A stretch of DNA of 64,000 nt from Kordiimonas sp. SCSIO 12603 (lineage in GTDB: Bacteria > Pseudomonadota > Alphaproteobacteria > Sphingomonadales > Kordiimonadaceae): NCBI RefSeq assembly GCF_024398035.1, contig NZ_CP073748.1, positions 1,158,001 through 1,222,000 on the forward strand. Reading direction: 5' to 3'. The notes below the pieces were generated by a model that had not been told where the DNA came from, made no database searches, and saw only the letters and a list, made by a program, of their open reading frames with translations. Both the position numbers and the translations under genes were made by a program. Below are positions 1 to 8,110 of the stretch, one piece after another. Numbering within the stretch: the first letter of the stretch is position 1; the number at the start of each line of letters is the position of its first letter.

Positions 1-130
1 TAGCTATTTTTGAAAGATCAGGCGCTGTTTGAACGAGTGTAGCCCCCTTGATAATAGTAGTATCTGCCAGCAATGCCTGCGTACAGGCGATAGCGGCGAT
101 ACCCACACAGAGCATCGATTTTAATGACAT
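1..130 (-). CDS. Exported protein, N-terminal fragment (cut by window start)
   Basis: Only the first 43 residues are present; the gene runs off the left edge. The start ATG (128-130 on the minus strand) is preceded by a GAGGAAA ribosome site. Residues 1-22 form a Sec signal peptide (basic MSLKS, hydrophobic core, cleavage near ALLA/DT). The mature start TTIIKGATLV resembles the first beta strand of exported amidohydrolases, but too little is visible to name a family. It is divergent from the MotA/ExbB-like gene and shares the 131-324 intergenic region with it. Confidence 0.6.
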   Translation of the reverse strand, partial: MSLKSMLCVGIAAIACTQALLADTTIIKGATLVQTAPDLSKIA

Positions 131-324
131 GGATTTCCTCGCATATTTATATTTATAACTTATGAGGTGGGAAGAACATCATTCTATTCAAGAGTATTGA
201 ACCTATAAAAATACGCTTTCCTGAAGCTAGGCATTGCAAGTCATAATTTCGCCCTTAAACTAGGCTGGTATGTATTCCAACGTGTTGGTACTATTTGATT
301 TCTTCGCCGGGGAGAGTTGCAGGC

Positions 325-1491
325 ATGCAAAAGCCAAACAATTTCATAACACGCATGGCACTATTTTCACTTGCTGTGGTGCTGTTGGGTGTGCTCCTGA
401 GGGATGCGCTGGTTGATGCATTTATGGCCAATATTGCTCTGAATGGGGTTATAGTTTTCACTCTCCTTATCGGTGCTGGTTTTGCGTTCCGCCGGGTATT
501 TGATCTGAAACCGGAAATTGAATGGATCAATGTCTTTAAACGCCGGGATAGCGCGACCACATCAGTAACACCAAAACTTATGGCGCCCGCTGCTCAACTA
601 CTGGCAGCACAGGAAGAGGGCGGTATGCGTTTGTCCACTCTTTCCATGCGGTCTGTGTTGGATGGGATCGCTTCTCGTCTTGAAGAAAGCCGTGAAATTA
701 GCCGTTATTTCACACAGCTCCTTATTTTCCTTGGTTTGCTTGGTACATTCTGGGGGCTTCTCGGAACTATTGGTGCAATTGGCGGGACCATTAACAGCCT
801 TACGGTTGATGGCGGTGATATGGCATTGATGTTCGATGAACTGAAGGCTGGGCTAGAGACGCCACTTGCTGGTATGGGCACAGCTTTTTCAAGCTCGCTT
901 TTTGGCCTAGCTGGTAGTTTGATCCTTGGATTTATGGATTTGCAGGCAAGTCAGGCACAAACGCGCTTCTATAATAATGTGGAAGATTGGCTAGCGTCGG
1001 TTACGCATCTTTCCCGCAGTGAAATGTCTGAAGGTGTCGCCAGCCCAAACAGCTATATGACAGCGCTTATGGAGCAGACAGCGGACGGCATTGACCGTTT
1101 GCAGCGTACGCTTAAGCAGTCTGAAGATGCTCGTAATCAAACACAGTCGTCTATGATCGCTATCGCAGAAACACTCGCTAGTCTTTCTGATAAAATGGAA
1201 ACACAGTCGGAACTTGTACGCCATAGCGATGAAACTAACCGGTCACTGGCAACAGCAATTCAGCAATTGGCTGCTGCGCAGGCAAAGCCGCATGATGTGC
1301 CCGCGCCCGCGCCCGCAATGGATGATGCCACCAAGGGGCATATCCGAAATCTTGATTTGGGCATCAAGCGTTTGATTGAAGAACAGTCCCGCAATAGTGA
1401 AAACACTGTTGATGAACTGCGGAGTGAATTGAAACTGCTTTCTCGTACTATCGCAGCAGGGCTGGATAGCCGTCGTGATGGGGAGCAATAA
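325..1491 (+). CDS. MotA/TolQ/ExbB-type proton channel protein
   Basis: A 388-residue inner-membrane protein. Two membrane segments lie near residues 11-30 and 35-57, and a MotA/ExbB domain with two more at about 128-155 (FLGLLGTFWGLLGTI) and 181-205 (GMGTAFSSSLFGLAGS). A long predicted helical tail follows, with a PAPAPA linker coded by three GCCCGC-like repeats near 1300-1317. The ATG at 325 is preferred over an upstream TTG at 295 because GGAGAG lies 8 bases before it. The next gene, 5 bases away, is an OmpA/MotB-like partner, so the pair probably forms a proton-driven stator touching peptidoglycan. Its specific job is unknown. No flagellar, Tol or Ton genes are adjacent. Confidence 0.85.
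   Translation: MQKPNNFITRMALFSLAVVLLGVLLRDALVDAFMANIALNGVIVFTLLIGAGFAFRRVFDLKPEIEWINVFKRRDSATTSVTPKLMAPAAQLLAAQEEGGMRLSTLSMRSVLDGIASRLEESREISRYFTQLLIFLGLLGTFWGLLGTIGAIGGTINSLTVDGGDMALMFDELKAGLETPLAGMGTAFSSSLFGLAGSLILGFMDLQASQAQTRFYNNVEDWLASVTHLSRSEMSEGVASPNSYMTALMEQTADGIDRLQRTLKQSEDARNQTQSSMIAIAETLASLSDKMETQSELVRHSDETNRSLATAIQQLAAAQAKPHDVPAPAPAMDDATKGHIRNLDLGIKRLIEEQSRNSENTVDELRSELKLLSRTIAAGLDSRRDGEQ
1299..1317 (+). repeat. Short tandem repeat coding a PAPAPA linker
   Basis: CCCGCG units in tandem inside the MotA/ExbB-like gene, coding Pro-Ala repeats. In-frame and probably just a linker. Confidence 0.6.
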
Positions 1492-1496
1492 GCCAG

Positions 1497-2585
1497 ATGT
1501 TCGCTCGGCGTAAAATAGGCGCTCAAGGGGATAGTAGCTGGCCGGGGTTTGTGGATGCATTGTCCTCGCTCTTGCTGGTGATTATCTTCCTGCTGTCCAT
1601 GTTTGTGCTGTCGCAATTTTTCTTGGGACAGGCACTTTCAGGCCGTGATCAGGCCCTTGCGGAACTCAGAGGGCAGGTGGCTCAACTCGGGAACCTTTTG
1701 AAACTTGAGCAGCAGGCTAATAGCTCGCTTAGGGAGAATGTGGCTAACCTCTCTTCTTCCTTAAATGCTGCGAATGCTGACCGTGATAAATTAAGTGCTG
1801 ATCTTGAAGCAGTACGCAGCGCGCTTTCATCTTCTGATACACGGCTTGAAGAAATGACAGAAGCGCGTGAGCGTTTTGAAAAGCTCGCCAGTGATCTGGA
1901 GCTTAAGCATAAAATCTCGTCTGGAGCACTGGCGGAAGAAAAAGCGATTTCCCAGCGCGCGCAGCAGCAGGTGGCGCAATTACAGAACAATATTAATGTG
2001 CTCAGGGAACAGCTTGGGCGTCTTGAAGCTGCTTTGCAGGCTAGTGAAGAGCGTGACCGCCGTAATCAGGCAGTGATCGTGGATATGGGCCGCAGGTTGA
2101 ACCGTGCGCTCGCCAGTAAAGTGGAAGAGCTTGCAGGATACCGTTCAGAATTCTTCGGACGCCTGAAAGAAGTGCTGTCTACACGTCCTGAAATTCGCAT
2201 CGAAGGGGACCGCTTTGTATTTGCTTCAGAGCTGTTGTTTGCGAGCGGGCAGGCCGATCTGGGTCCAGAAGGCCGTGCAGAACTTCGGAAGTTTGCTGAA
2301 ACACTGATTGAAATTTCCAGCCAGATTCCATCGGAGCTTCAGTGGGTACTGCGGGTTGATGGCCATACAGATAAGCGTCCGATCTCAACAGCGCAGTTCC
2401 AGAGCAATTGGGAACTATCAGCGGCGCGAGCCATTAGCGTGGTGGAATTCCTGATTGAAGCGGGTGTACCAGCGAATAGGTTAGCAGCCGCAGGCTTTGG
2501 TGAATTCCAGCCAATTGATCCTGATGATAATGTATTTGCTTATAGCCGTAACCGTAGAATTGAAATGCGCCTGACCCAAAGATAA
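1497..2585 (+). CDS. OmpA/MotB-like peptidoglycan-binding protein, stator partner
   Basis: 362 residues: a short cytoplasmic start, one membrane helix at about 18-42 beginning with an aspartate (D20 in GFVDALSS) placed like the proton-carrying Asp of MotB, ExbD and TolR, a coiled coil at about 45-205, and a C-terminal OmpA domain at about 225-360 (VDGHTDKRPI, NWELSAARA, NRRIEMRL) that in this family binds peptidoglycan. It starts 5 bases after the channel gene with a GGGGAG site inside that gene's end, so translation is probably coupled. It looks like MotB by layout, but no flagellar genes are nearby. Confidence 0.87.
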   Translation: MFARRKIGAQGDSSWPGFVDALSSLLLVIIFLLSMFVLSQFFLGQALSGRDQALAELRGQVAQLGNLLKLEQQANSSLRENVANLSSSLNAANADRDKLSADLEAVRSALSSSDTRLEEMTEARERFEKLASDLELKHKISSGALAEEKAISQRAQQQVAQLQNNINVLREQLGRLEAALQASEERDRRNQAVIVDMGRRLNRALASKVEELAGYRSEFFGRLKEVLSTRPEIRIEGDRFVFASELLFASGQADLGPEGRAELRKFAETLIEISSQIPSELQWVLRVDGHTDKRPISTAQFQSNWELSAARAISVVEFLIEAGVPANRLAAAGFGEFQPIDPDDNVFAYSRNRRIEMRLTQR

Positions 2586-2593
2586 GAGTTTTT

Positions 2594-3592
2594 ATGCAAA
2601 GATTCGGCACCGTAATATTCCTCTTTTTGGCATTATGCACTTCAGCCTTTGCTGATGATATCAGCCTTGTTGGCGAGGAAATCAGTGAGGGAAAGCACAA
2701 AGGTGTAAAGGGCGGTATTGTTGCGGTGGATGGTAAAATCCTCTTTGAAGCTTATGCGCCGGGTGAGCAGGCAGATAAAGCAAGAGATATCCGTTCAGCT
2801 ACCAAATCCATTACATCTCTTCTGATTGGGAAAATGATTGAGCTTGAAATGCTCAAGAGTGTAGATGTGCGGGTGTCGGAGATATTGCCTGATGAGTTTG
2901 CTCATATGGCAGAGGATGACCCACGGCGGAATATCCGTATTAAAGATATCCTCACCATGCGTACGGGTTTGGCCTGTAATGATTGGCAACCAGCTTCACT
3001 GGGGCAGGAAGATAAAATGTATGAAACGCCTGATTGGGCGGCATTTATACTTTCACAGCCATTATCCCATGAAACAGGAGAACATTTCAGCTACTGCACA
3101 GGTGGCGTGGTGCTCTTGGGCCGTGTGATTGAAAAACTTTCAGGCATGAAAGTACCGGCTTTTGCGGATAAGCATTTGTTTGCGCCGCTTGGTATCAAAG
3201 AAGCTAAGTGGGATGAAACTCCGAAGGGGTATACCGACACGGGAGGTCATCTGAAGCTAACCCTTAAAAGCCTGTACCGAATTGGCGAAATGATGGCGTC
3301 TGGTGGTGAAGGTGTTATCCCTGCATCATGGGTTAAGGATGCCGTAGAACCCAGAACACGGATTTACGAACGCCCTGAAGGGTATGGTTATCTGTGGTGG
3401 CTTCATGGCGGTGAAATTGAAGGTAAGAAGGTTACCCTTATTTACGCTCATGGGAATGGAGGGAATTTTATTTTCCTCGTGCCGGAGCTTAAAATCGTAG
3501 CGGCGTTCACTGGTGTGAATTTTGGTTCACGAGACCAGTTCATTCCTAAAAACCTGCTTACACGGCGCATTATTCCAGCCTTGTTAAAATAG
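2594..3592 (+). CDS. Serine hydrolase, class C beta-lactamase/PBP-like (S12 family)
   Basis: 332 residues with a signal peptide (1-20, cut near AFA/DD), so periplasmic. The S-x-x-K nucleophile motif is SATK (S68, K71). The second catalytic motif has the YxN-like form YCT within HFSYCTGG, and the KTG-like box reads HGNGG near residue 285. This family includes class C beta-lactamases, D-Ala peptidases and esterases; the HGN in place of KTG argues against a true beta-lactamase. It starts 8 bases after the OmpA-like gene, so it may be the third gene of that operon and act on the cell wall or on small esters. Confidence 0.82.
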   Translation: MQRFGTVIFLFLALCTSAFADDISLVGEEISEGKHKGVKGGIVAVDGKILFEAYAPGEQADKARDIRSATKSITSLLIGKMIELEMLKSVDVRVSEILPDEFAHMAEDDPRRNIRIKDILTMRTGLACNDWQPASLGQEDKMYETPDWAAFILSQPLSHETGEHFSYCTGGVVLLGRVIEKLSGMKVPAFADKHLFAPLGIKEAKWDETPKGYTDTGGHLKLTLKSLYRIGEMMASGGEGVIPASWVKDAVEPRTRIYERPEGYGYLWWLHGGEIEGKKVTLIYAHGNGGNFIFLVPELKIVAAFTGVNFGSRDQFIPKNLLTRRIIPALLK

Positions 3593-3703
3593 CCAAACTC
3601 TCGGTTTTCACTGAGCATATTTGACCATTATCAAAGTAACCACTGGCACGAATGCTACTGGTGGGTTTGTGTTATTGGGGGTATGACTGAAAGGGGAAGC
3701 CGC

Positions 3704-4663
3704 ATGACAACGACGCAATCCGAACAGCAGCAAGTAAAGCCAGCTATTAAAGCTGTGCCAAAATCTCAGCCTGTTGATGAAAAGGTGGAAAAATCATCTT
3801 TCCCTGTGGTGTCCCCGGATAAAATCCGTGAAGCATTTGAAACAGGTGAATACCCCTATAAAGAAAAGCTCTCGCGTAAAGCCTATGAAGATGAAAAAGC
3901 CAAGCTGCAGGCAGAGCTTCTTAAGGTGCAGCTTTGGGCGCAGGAAACAGGGCAGAAATTTGTAATTCTGTTTGAAGGGCGTGATGCAGCTGGTAAGGGG
4001 GGCACCATCAAACGCTTTACTGAGCATCTTAATCCGCGTCATGCGCGTGTGGTCGCGCTCAATAAGCCAACGGAGGTGGAACGTGGTCAATGGTTCTTCC
4101 AGCGCTATATCGAGCACCTGCCAACTGCAGGGGAACTCGTTTTTTATGACCGCAGTTGGTATAACCGTGCTGGCGTTGAGCGCGTAATGGGTTTTTGTCA
4201 GCCAGATGAATATCTAGAGTTTATGCGCCAGACCCCTGATCTTGAACGCATGCTCACCCGCTCTGGCATCAGGCTCTATAAATATTGGTTCTCGGTAACT
4301 CAGGATGAGCAGAAACGGCGTTTTGATGGCCGCAAAACAGACCCGCTCAAGCGCTGGAAATTAAGTCCTATTGATGAAGCTAGTCTTGGGAAGTGGGATG
4401 ACTATACAGAAGCAAAGGAAGCGATGTTCTTCTATACGGATACAGCAGATGCCCCGTGGACGGTGATTAAATCAAATGACAAGAAACGTGCCCGTATCAA
4501 CTGTATGAAGCATTTCCTGAGCACCATTGAATACCCTGACAAGGATTATGACCTGGTGAACGGTGTGGATCCATTGATTGTTGGGCATGCCAGCCATGTA
4601 ATTCACCGATCAGAGCATATCCTGGGGCGGTCCCTTCATCCTGAACAGCGGCGCGGGAAATAA
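3704..4663 (+). CDS. ppk2: Polyphosphate kinase 2
   Basis: 319 residues of the single-domain PPK2 family, which moves phosphate between polyphosphate and nucleoside diphosphates. Visible motifs are the Walker A loop in FEGRDAAGKGGTIKRF, the lid segment following LNPRHARVVALNKP, and the Walker B region FYDRSWYNRAGVERVMGFC. The variable first 50 residues precede the usual KLSRKAYEDEKAKLQ start of the domain. The ATG at 3704 has an AGGGGAA site 6 bases upstream and is preferred over the ATG at 3683. A hairpin after the stop codon ends the unit. Direction (GTP/ATP synthesis or polyP synthesis) cannot be read from sequence. Confidence 0.95.
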   Translation: MTTTQSEQQQVKPAIKAVPKSQPVDEKVEKSSFPVVSPDKIREAFETGEYPYKEKLSRKAYEDEKAKLQAELLKVQLWAQETGQKFVILFEGRDAAGKGGTIKRFTEHLNPRHARVVALNKPTEVERGQWFFQRYIEHLPTAGELVFYDRSWYNRAGVERVMGFCQPDEYLEFMRQTPDLERMLTRSGIRLYKYWFSVTQDEQKRRFDGRKTDPLKRWKLSPIDEASLGKWDDYTEAKEAMFFYTDTADAPWTVIKSNDKKRARINCMKHFLSTIEYPDKDYDLVNGVDPLIVGHASHVIHRSEHILGRSLHPEQRRGK

Positions 4664-4674
4664 CAGCAGATAGT

Positions 4675-4698
4675 CCTCAGTATCAAGCTGAGGGTTTT
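4675..4698 (+). terminator. Terminator after ppk2
   Basis: CCTCAG and CTGAGG form a 6-bp stem around a 7-base loop, followed by GTTTTAAG. It lies 11 bases past the ppk2 stop and just touches the stop codon of the convergent sulfotransferase gene. The T run is short, so efficiency is uncertain. Confidence 0.55.
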
Positions 4699-5641
4699 AA
4701 GTGCGCTTCCAATCCAGTAGATACTGGCCTGTTTGCTTTGCTATCAGCTGGATTTTATCAGCGCCTGAATAAGGTGAAAGTACAACCCTGAAGCCATTAT
4801 GACCACCTCGGGGTGTTTTAAGGAGCTGCAGTTCCGGCCGATGTTCTGTGGCTAAGATGGTTTCTTTTAGCTGGCCGTCAATCCAAAGCTCCAGCTCTAC
4901 TGGATTGTCATTGGCCTGGTAAAAAGCCCAGCCGATGATGTGCTGATCTGGAATGAAACCAAAATCGTGATAGCAGAATACTTTGTTTTCATAATATGAC
5001 TGCAGCAGTTTCTGGAGATAGATTTCTACCTCACTCACAAAAACCTGATCACGGTCATTATGCGCTAAGATATCGGACCGCACATCATCAGGAACAGTAT
5101 TTTTACTTGTTTTGTGAGCGATGTTTTCACGCTCTTCTGAGAAGTTTACAGCGTATTTCCCTGAAAGCCGTTCAAGGCATTTACCGTAAGATTGAAGCGA
5201 ACCCACCATATCAAAGGCCCGCCAAGGTACTTGGCCTATCATTCTGAACTGTTTGTTTGTTTCAGCGGGAGAACGGTAAAATTCTTCAAATGGTTGATCC
5301 AATCCGTGTTTTTTCTTCAGGTAAAAATACTCTGAAATCACGCGGTCAACTGGCTCACGTACAAAAGAAATGGTATTTTCAGCACCGAAAAGCTGGAGGT
5401 ATCTATCACTAAAGAAATGACCACCTAACAGTTCTTTTTCTTCCTTTTGAAAAGCTTCATAGAAGCTGTATTCGTCAATCGTAGGCTTCTCGTAAATAAA
5501 CTGCCTTACGAGTTTGGTGCTATGTTCCACATCCGGCCCGTAATCAACCTCCACGGCATCATAGCCCGCAATATTACGCACGCTTTTTAGAAAGCTGGTT
5601 CCCGCTGTTTTAGGGATATGAATGAAGAGCATGCCGGACAT
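4697..5641 (-). CDS. Sulfotransferase family protein with extra C-terminal beta domain
   Basis: 314 residues. The N-terminus LFIHIPKTAGTSFLKSV is the 5'-phosphosulfate loop of sulfotransferase family 2, which binds PAPS, and FVREPVDRVISEYFYL is the 3'-phosphate motif. Residues about 1-220 form this domain. Residues about 228-312 look separate: GWAFYQANDN, a VELELWIDGQL strand pair, HRPELQL and GHNGFRVVL. That pattern resembles a beta-sandwich module found in alphaproteobacterial surface-polysaccharide enzymes (comparison from memory). The acceptor is unknown; a surface glycan is the natural guess. The gene stands alone between ppk2 and an ABC exporter. Confidence 0.82.
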   Translation of the reverse strand: MSGMLFIHIPKTAGTSFLKSVRNIAGYDAVEVDYGPDVEHSTKLVRQFIYEKPTIDEYSFYEAFQKEEKELLGGHFFSDRYLQLFGAENTISFVREPVDRVISEYFYLKKKHGLDQPFEEFYRSPAETNKQFRMIGQVPWRAFDMVGSLQSYGKCLERLSGKYAVNFSEERENIAHKTSKNTVPDDVRSDILAHNDRDQVFVSEVEIYLQKLLQSYYENKVFCYHDFGFIPDQHIIGWAFYQANDNPVELELWIDGQLKETILATEHRPELQLLKTPRGGHNGFRVVLSPYSGADKIQLIAKQTGQYLLDWKRT

Positions 5642-5689
5642 AGGTTGAATTCCAAGGATTATATATTAGTGGTACTGTAAGGAATTAGC

Positions 5690-7474
5690 TTAGTGCATTT
5701 CGCCAAACTGTAAATCGGCCAGACGTTTATACAATCCGTCTTGTTTCACCAGTTCACTATGTGTGCCTTCCGCGACGATCTTACCCTCATCCAAAACGAT
5801 GATACGGTCAGCTTTCTTTACCGTTGCAAGGCGGTGTGCGATCACGATAGTAGTTCGGTTTTTCATTAGGTTCTCAAGCGCCATTTGTACCTTTTGCTCG
5901 CTTTCAGCGTCTAGAGCACTGGTTGCTTCATCTAGAAGCAGAATTGGTGCGTCTCTAAGGATGGCACGGGCAATGGCAAGGCGCTGGCGCTGGCCACCTG
6001 AAAGTCGGGTGCCGCGCTCACCAAGGTAGGTATCATATCCTTCACCAGCTCGTTCAATAAAGCTATGGGCCGCTGCCGCCTCTGCGGCTTCAATAACCTC
6101 TTCGTCGGTGGCATCGGTGCGGCCATAACGGATGTTCTCTGCAATCGAATCGGCAAAGATAATTGTTTCCTGTGGCACGAACGCCAGATGCTGGCGAAAA
6201 TCGGTTGGATCAGTATTTTTGATATCAATACCGTCGATTTTAATGTTGCCTGACTGAGGATCATAAAACCTCAGAAGAAGCTGCAGTACTGTTGATTTAC
6301 CAGCTCCTGATGGCCCTACAAGTGCGATTGTTTCGCCCGGTTTGATATGCAGGTTTAGCTTTTCAAGTGCCGCATCATCTTTCTTGGTTGGGTAGTGGAA
6401 GGTCACATCATTAAAATGGATGCTGCCGTCGATATCTGCAGGAATAGCCAGCGGCTTCTCGGGAGCCTGAATTTTGGCCTCTGCGGCGAGTAGTTCTGCT
6501 AGCCGGCCAGCAGCGCCTGCTGCACGCTGAAGCTCGCTGTAAACTTCTGAGAGGGCGCCAAAAGCACCTGCTACAAAAATTGCCAAGAGGATAAACTCTA
6601 CCATATCACCGCCACTCATGGTGCCGGCAATCACATCCTGTGCTCCCTTATAAAGCACAAAGGCGATGGCACCGAAAATCATGAAAATCATGATGAAAGT
6701 AAGACCAGCACGCACTTGAATACGGCGTTTTGCTGCGATGAAGGCGTCATCCACATGATCACCAAAGCGTTTTGCTTCAGTGGTTTCCTGTGTGAAAGCC
6801 TGAACAATATTAAGAGCCGAGAGCGATTCGTTTGCTCTTGCACCTACATCTGCCACTTTATCCTGACTGGTACGGGAAAGGTTCCGCACTTTCCGGCCAA
6901 CAATGATGATGATGGCAAGAAGAAGCGGTATTACCACAGCGATATAAAGCATCAGTGTTGGTGATTTGATAAACAGAAGCACAGTACCCGCGACTGCAAT
7001 TAACAGATTCCGCGCCCAAACAGAAACGCTGGAACCAACTATAGATTGGATCAGCGTTGTATCGGCGGTAAGGCGAGAGACAATCTCACCCGGTCTATTC
7101 TCTTCGAAGAATTCAGGAGAAAGAGTTATCAGCCGTTCGTAAACACCTTTGCGGATATCTGCTACGACTCGTTCACCAAGCCATGTCACGAAATAAAACC
7201 GGAATGCAGTAGCTACAGCCATGATGGTTACGATAGCAACGAGAACAAGGAAATAGTCATTTACCAGAGTAGCGCTCTCTGAATTGAACTCGTTATCGAT
7301 TATATCACCCATAGCGCGGGGTATAGCGAGCGATGTAGCAGCAGCAATAAGCAAAAACAGTGAAGCGAGAATCAGTTGCGTTTTGTATGGTTTTACAAAC
7401 GCCCACAGGGTTTTCAGCTGCTTAAGTTTGCCTTTTGGCGGTTCATGCTCTTTGCGGATGGTACTATCTGACAT
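5690..7474 (-). CDS. ABC exporter, fused membrane and ATPase domains (MsbA-like)
   Basis: 594 residues from the ATG at 7474, chosen because AAGGAA lies 8 bases upstream; the frame is open for 45 more codons but those look non-coding. Six membrane helices cover about residues 30-310 and the nucleotide-binding domain about 350-590, with Walker A GPSGAGKS, signature LSGGQRQRLAIARAIL, Walker B ILLLDEATSALD and the H-loop IVIAHRLATV. This is the type IV half-transporter family (MsbA, LmrA), acting as a homodimer and moving lipids or hydrophobic compounds outward. It is monocistronic here, so the substrate is not indicated. Confidence 0.92.
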   Translation of the reverse strand: MSDSTIRKEHEPPKGKLKQLKTLWAFVKPYKTQLILASLFLLIAAATSLAIPRAMGDIIDNEFNSESATLVNDYFLVLVAIVTIMAVATAFRFYFVTWLGERVVADIRKGVYERLITLSPEFFEENRPGEIVSRLTADTTLIQSIVGSSVSVWARNLLIAVAGTVLLFIKSPTLMLYIAVVIPLLLAIIIIVGRKVRNLSRTSQDKVADVGARANESLSALNIVQAFTQETTEAKRFGDHVDDAFIAAKRRIQVRAGLTFIMIFMIFGAIAFVLYKGAQDVIAGTMSGGDMVEFILLAIFVAGAFGALSEVYSELQRAAGAAGRLAELLAAEAKIQAPEKPLAIPADIDGSIHFNDVTFHYPTKKDDAALEKLNLHIKPGETIALVGPSGAGKSTVLQLLLRFYDPQSGNIKIDGIDIKNTDPTDFRQHLAFVPQETIIFADSIAENIRYGRTDATDEEVIEAAEAAAAHSFIERAGEGYDTYLGERGTRLSGGQRQRLAIARAILRDAPILLLDEATSALDAESEQKVQMALENLMKNRTTIVIAHRLATVKKADRIIVLDEGKIVAEGTHSELVKQDGLYKRLADLQFGEMH

Positions 7475-7614
7475 AAATGTTTCCTTGCTCCTAGAGTGCC
7501 AGATATAGGGGGCTAAGGGCCTAATTCCAACGAATGTTTTTGAATAAAGATGATCGGAATTGTAAATAAATTGCGAAAAAAGCGCAGGCCATGCGGAAAA
7601 GCGCATCATAGCCC

Positions 7615-7643
7615 TTGCATTATGTCAGAGTTTCTCTTATACG
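7615..7643 (+). promoter_or_regulatory. Housekeeping promoter of rpmE
   Basis: TTGCAT (7615-7620) and TATACG (7638-7643) are separated by 17 bases, a good sigma-70-type promoter. Transcription would start near 7650, leaving a leader of only about 20 bases before rpmE. Read by eye. Confidence 0.6.
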
Positions 7644-7669
7644 GACGGCCTGTTTTGGAGATTTGACCA

Positions 7670-7897
7670 ATGAAACAAGATATTCATCCCGACTACCACA
7701 CTATCAAAGTGGTAATGACTGATGGGACAACTTTTGAGACTCGTTCTACATGGGGCTCGGAAGGTGACACTATGAACCTTGAAATCGACCCGAAGTCTCA
7801 CCCAGCGTGGACAGGCGGCGTGCGTAACGTTATGGAAGGTGGCCAAGTGGCTCGCTTCAAGAAACGTTTTGCCGGTGGTCTTTCTCTCAAGAAATAA
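7670..7897 (+). CDS. rpmE: 50S ribosomal protein L31
   Basis: 75 residues starting [19 protein letters not shown], the typical L31 start. It contains no cysteine, so it is the zinc-free (C-minus) form. L31 sits in the intersubunit bridge of the ribosome. The ribosome site GGAGA lies about 10 bases before the ATG, a promoter is visible at 7615-7643, and a strong terminator follows at 7919-7953, so the gene is monocistronic. High-expression codon use fits a ribosomal gene. Confidence 0.97.
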   Translation: MKQDIHPDYHTIKVVMTDGTTFETRSTWGSEGDTMNLEIDPKSHPAWTGGVRNVMEGGQVARFKKRFAGGLSLKK

Positions 7898-7918
7898 GTG
7901 CACTGCCCAAAGTTTTCT

Positions 7919-7953
7919 TAAAAAAGGTACCGAGTTTCTCGGTGCCTTTTTTT
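7919..7953 (+). terminator. Rho-independent terminator of rpmE
   Basis: AAGGTACCGAG and CTCGGTGCCTT pair around a TTT loop (one G-U pair) and are followed by seven Ts. This is a textbook intrinsic terminator 25 bases after the rpmE stop. Confidence 0.88.
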
Positions 7954-7980
7954 ATTTCTGAAGTTTTTTGATCCTCATCC

Positions 7981-8009
7981 CTTGTAAGCTCAAAATCGCA
8001 TACCTACAT
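7981..8009 (+). promoter_or_regulatory. Heat-shock (sigma-32, RpoH) type promoter
   Basis: CTTG at 7981-7984 and CCTACAT at 8003-8009 are separated by 18 bases. The alphaproteobacterial RpoH consensus is CTTG, 17-18 bases, CYTATNT; only one position of the -10 box differs. Transcription would start near 8015 and produce a leader of about 95 bases in front of the small heat-shock gene. Confidence 0.65.
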
Positions 8010-8017
8010 GAAGTTTA

Positions 8018-8108
8018 CCGGTCGCCGTATAGCGGGGCTGGATAGTTTTAAAGGCCTGACCATGATGGTGGGCGTTAACCAACTTGTCGCTTCATATAGG
8101 AGGACTAG
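8018..8108 (+). promoter_or_regulatory. ROSE-like RNA thermometer in the hsp20 leader
   Basis: Three consecutive hairpins can be drawn by hand: 8018-8041, 8054-8073 and 8083-8108. The last covers the Shine-Dalgarno AGGAGGA (8098-8104). In it GTC-CTTC (8086-8093, with G8089 bulged) pairs with GGAGGAC (8099-8105) around an ATATA loop. Bases 8087-8091 read TCGCT, matching the ROSE signature U(U/C)GCU facing AGGA with a bulged G. ROSE elements repress small heat-shock genes at low temperature by hiding the ribosome site. The layout and downstream gene fit; folding has not been computed. Confidence 0.72.
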
Positions 8109-8110
8109 AC

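Noticed and set aside
1299-1317. CCCGCG repeat as a phase-variable tract
   Set aside because: Six-base units keep the frame whatever their number and the repeat is only about three units long, so switching by frameshift is not possible.
325-2585. Zorya anti-phage system (ZorA/ZorB-like pair)
   Set aside because: The MotA-like and OmpA-like pair resembles ZorAB in outline, but no helicase or nuclease (ZorC/D/E) follows; the next genes are a serine hydrolase and polyphosphate kinase.
2594-3592. Beta-lactamase resistance gene
   Set aside because: The S12 fold is clear but the KTG box is HGN-like and the YxN box is YCT, so a true beta-lactamase is not supported.
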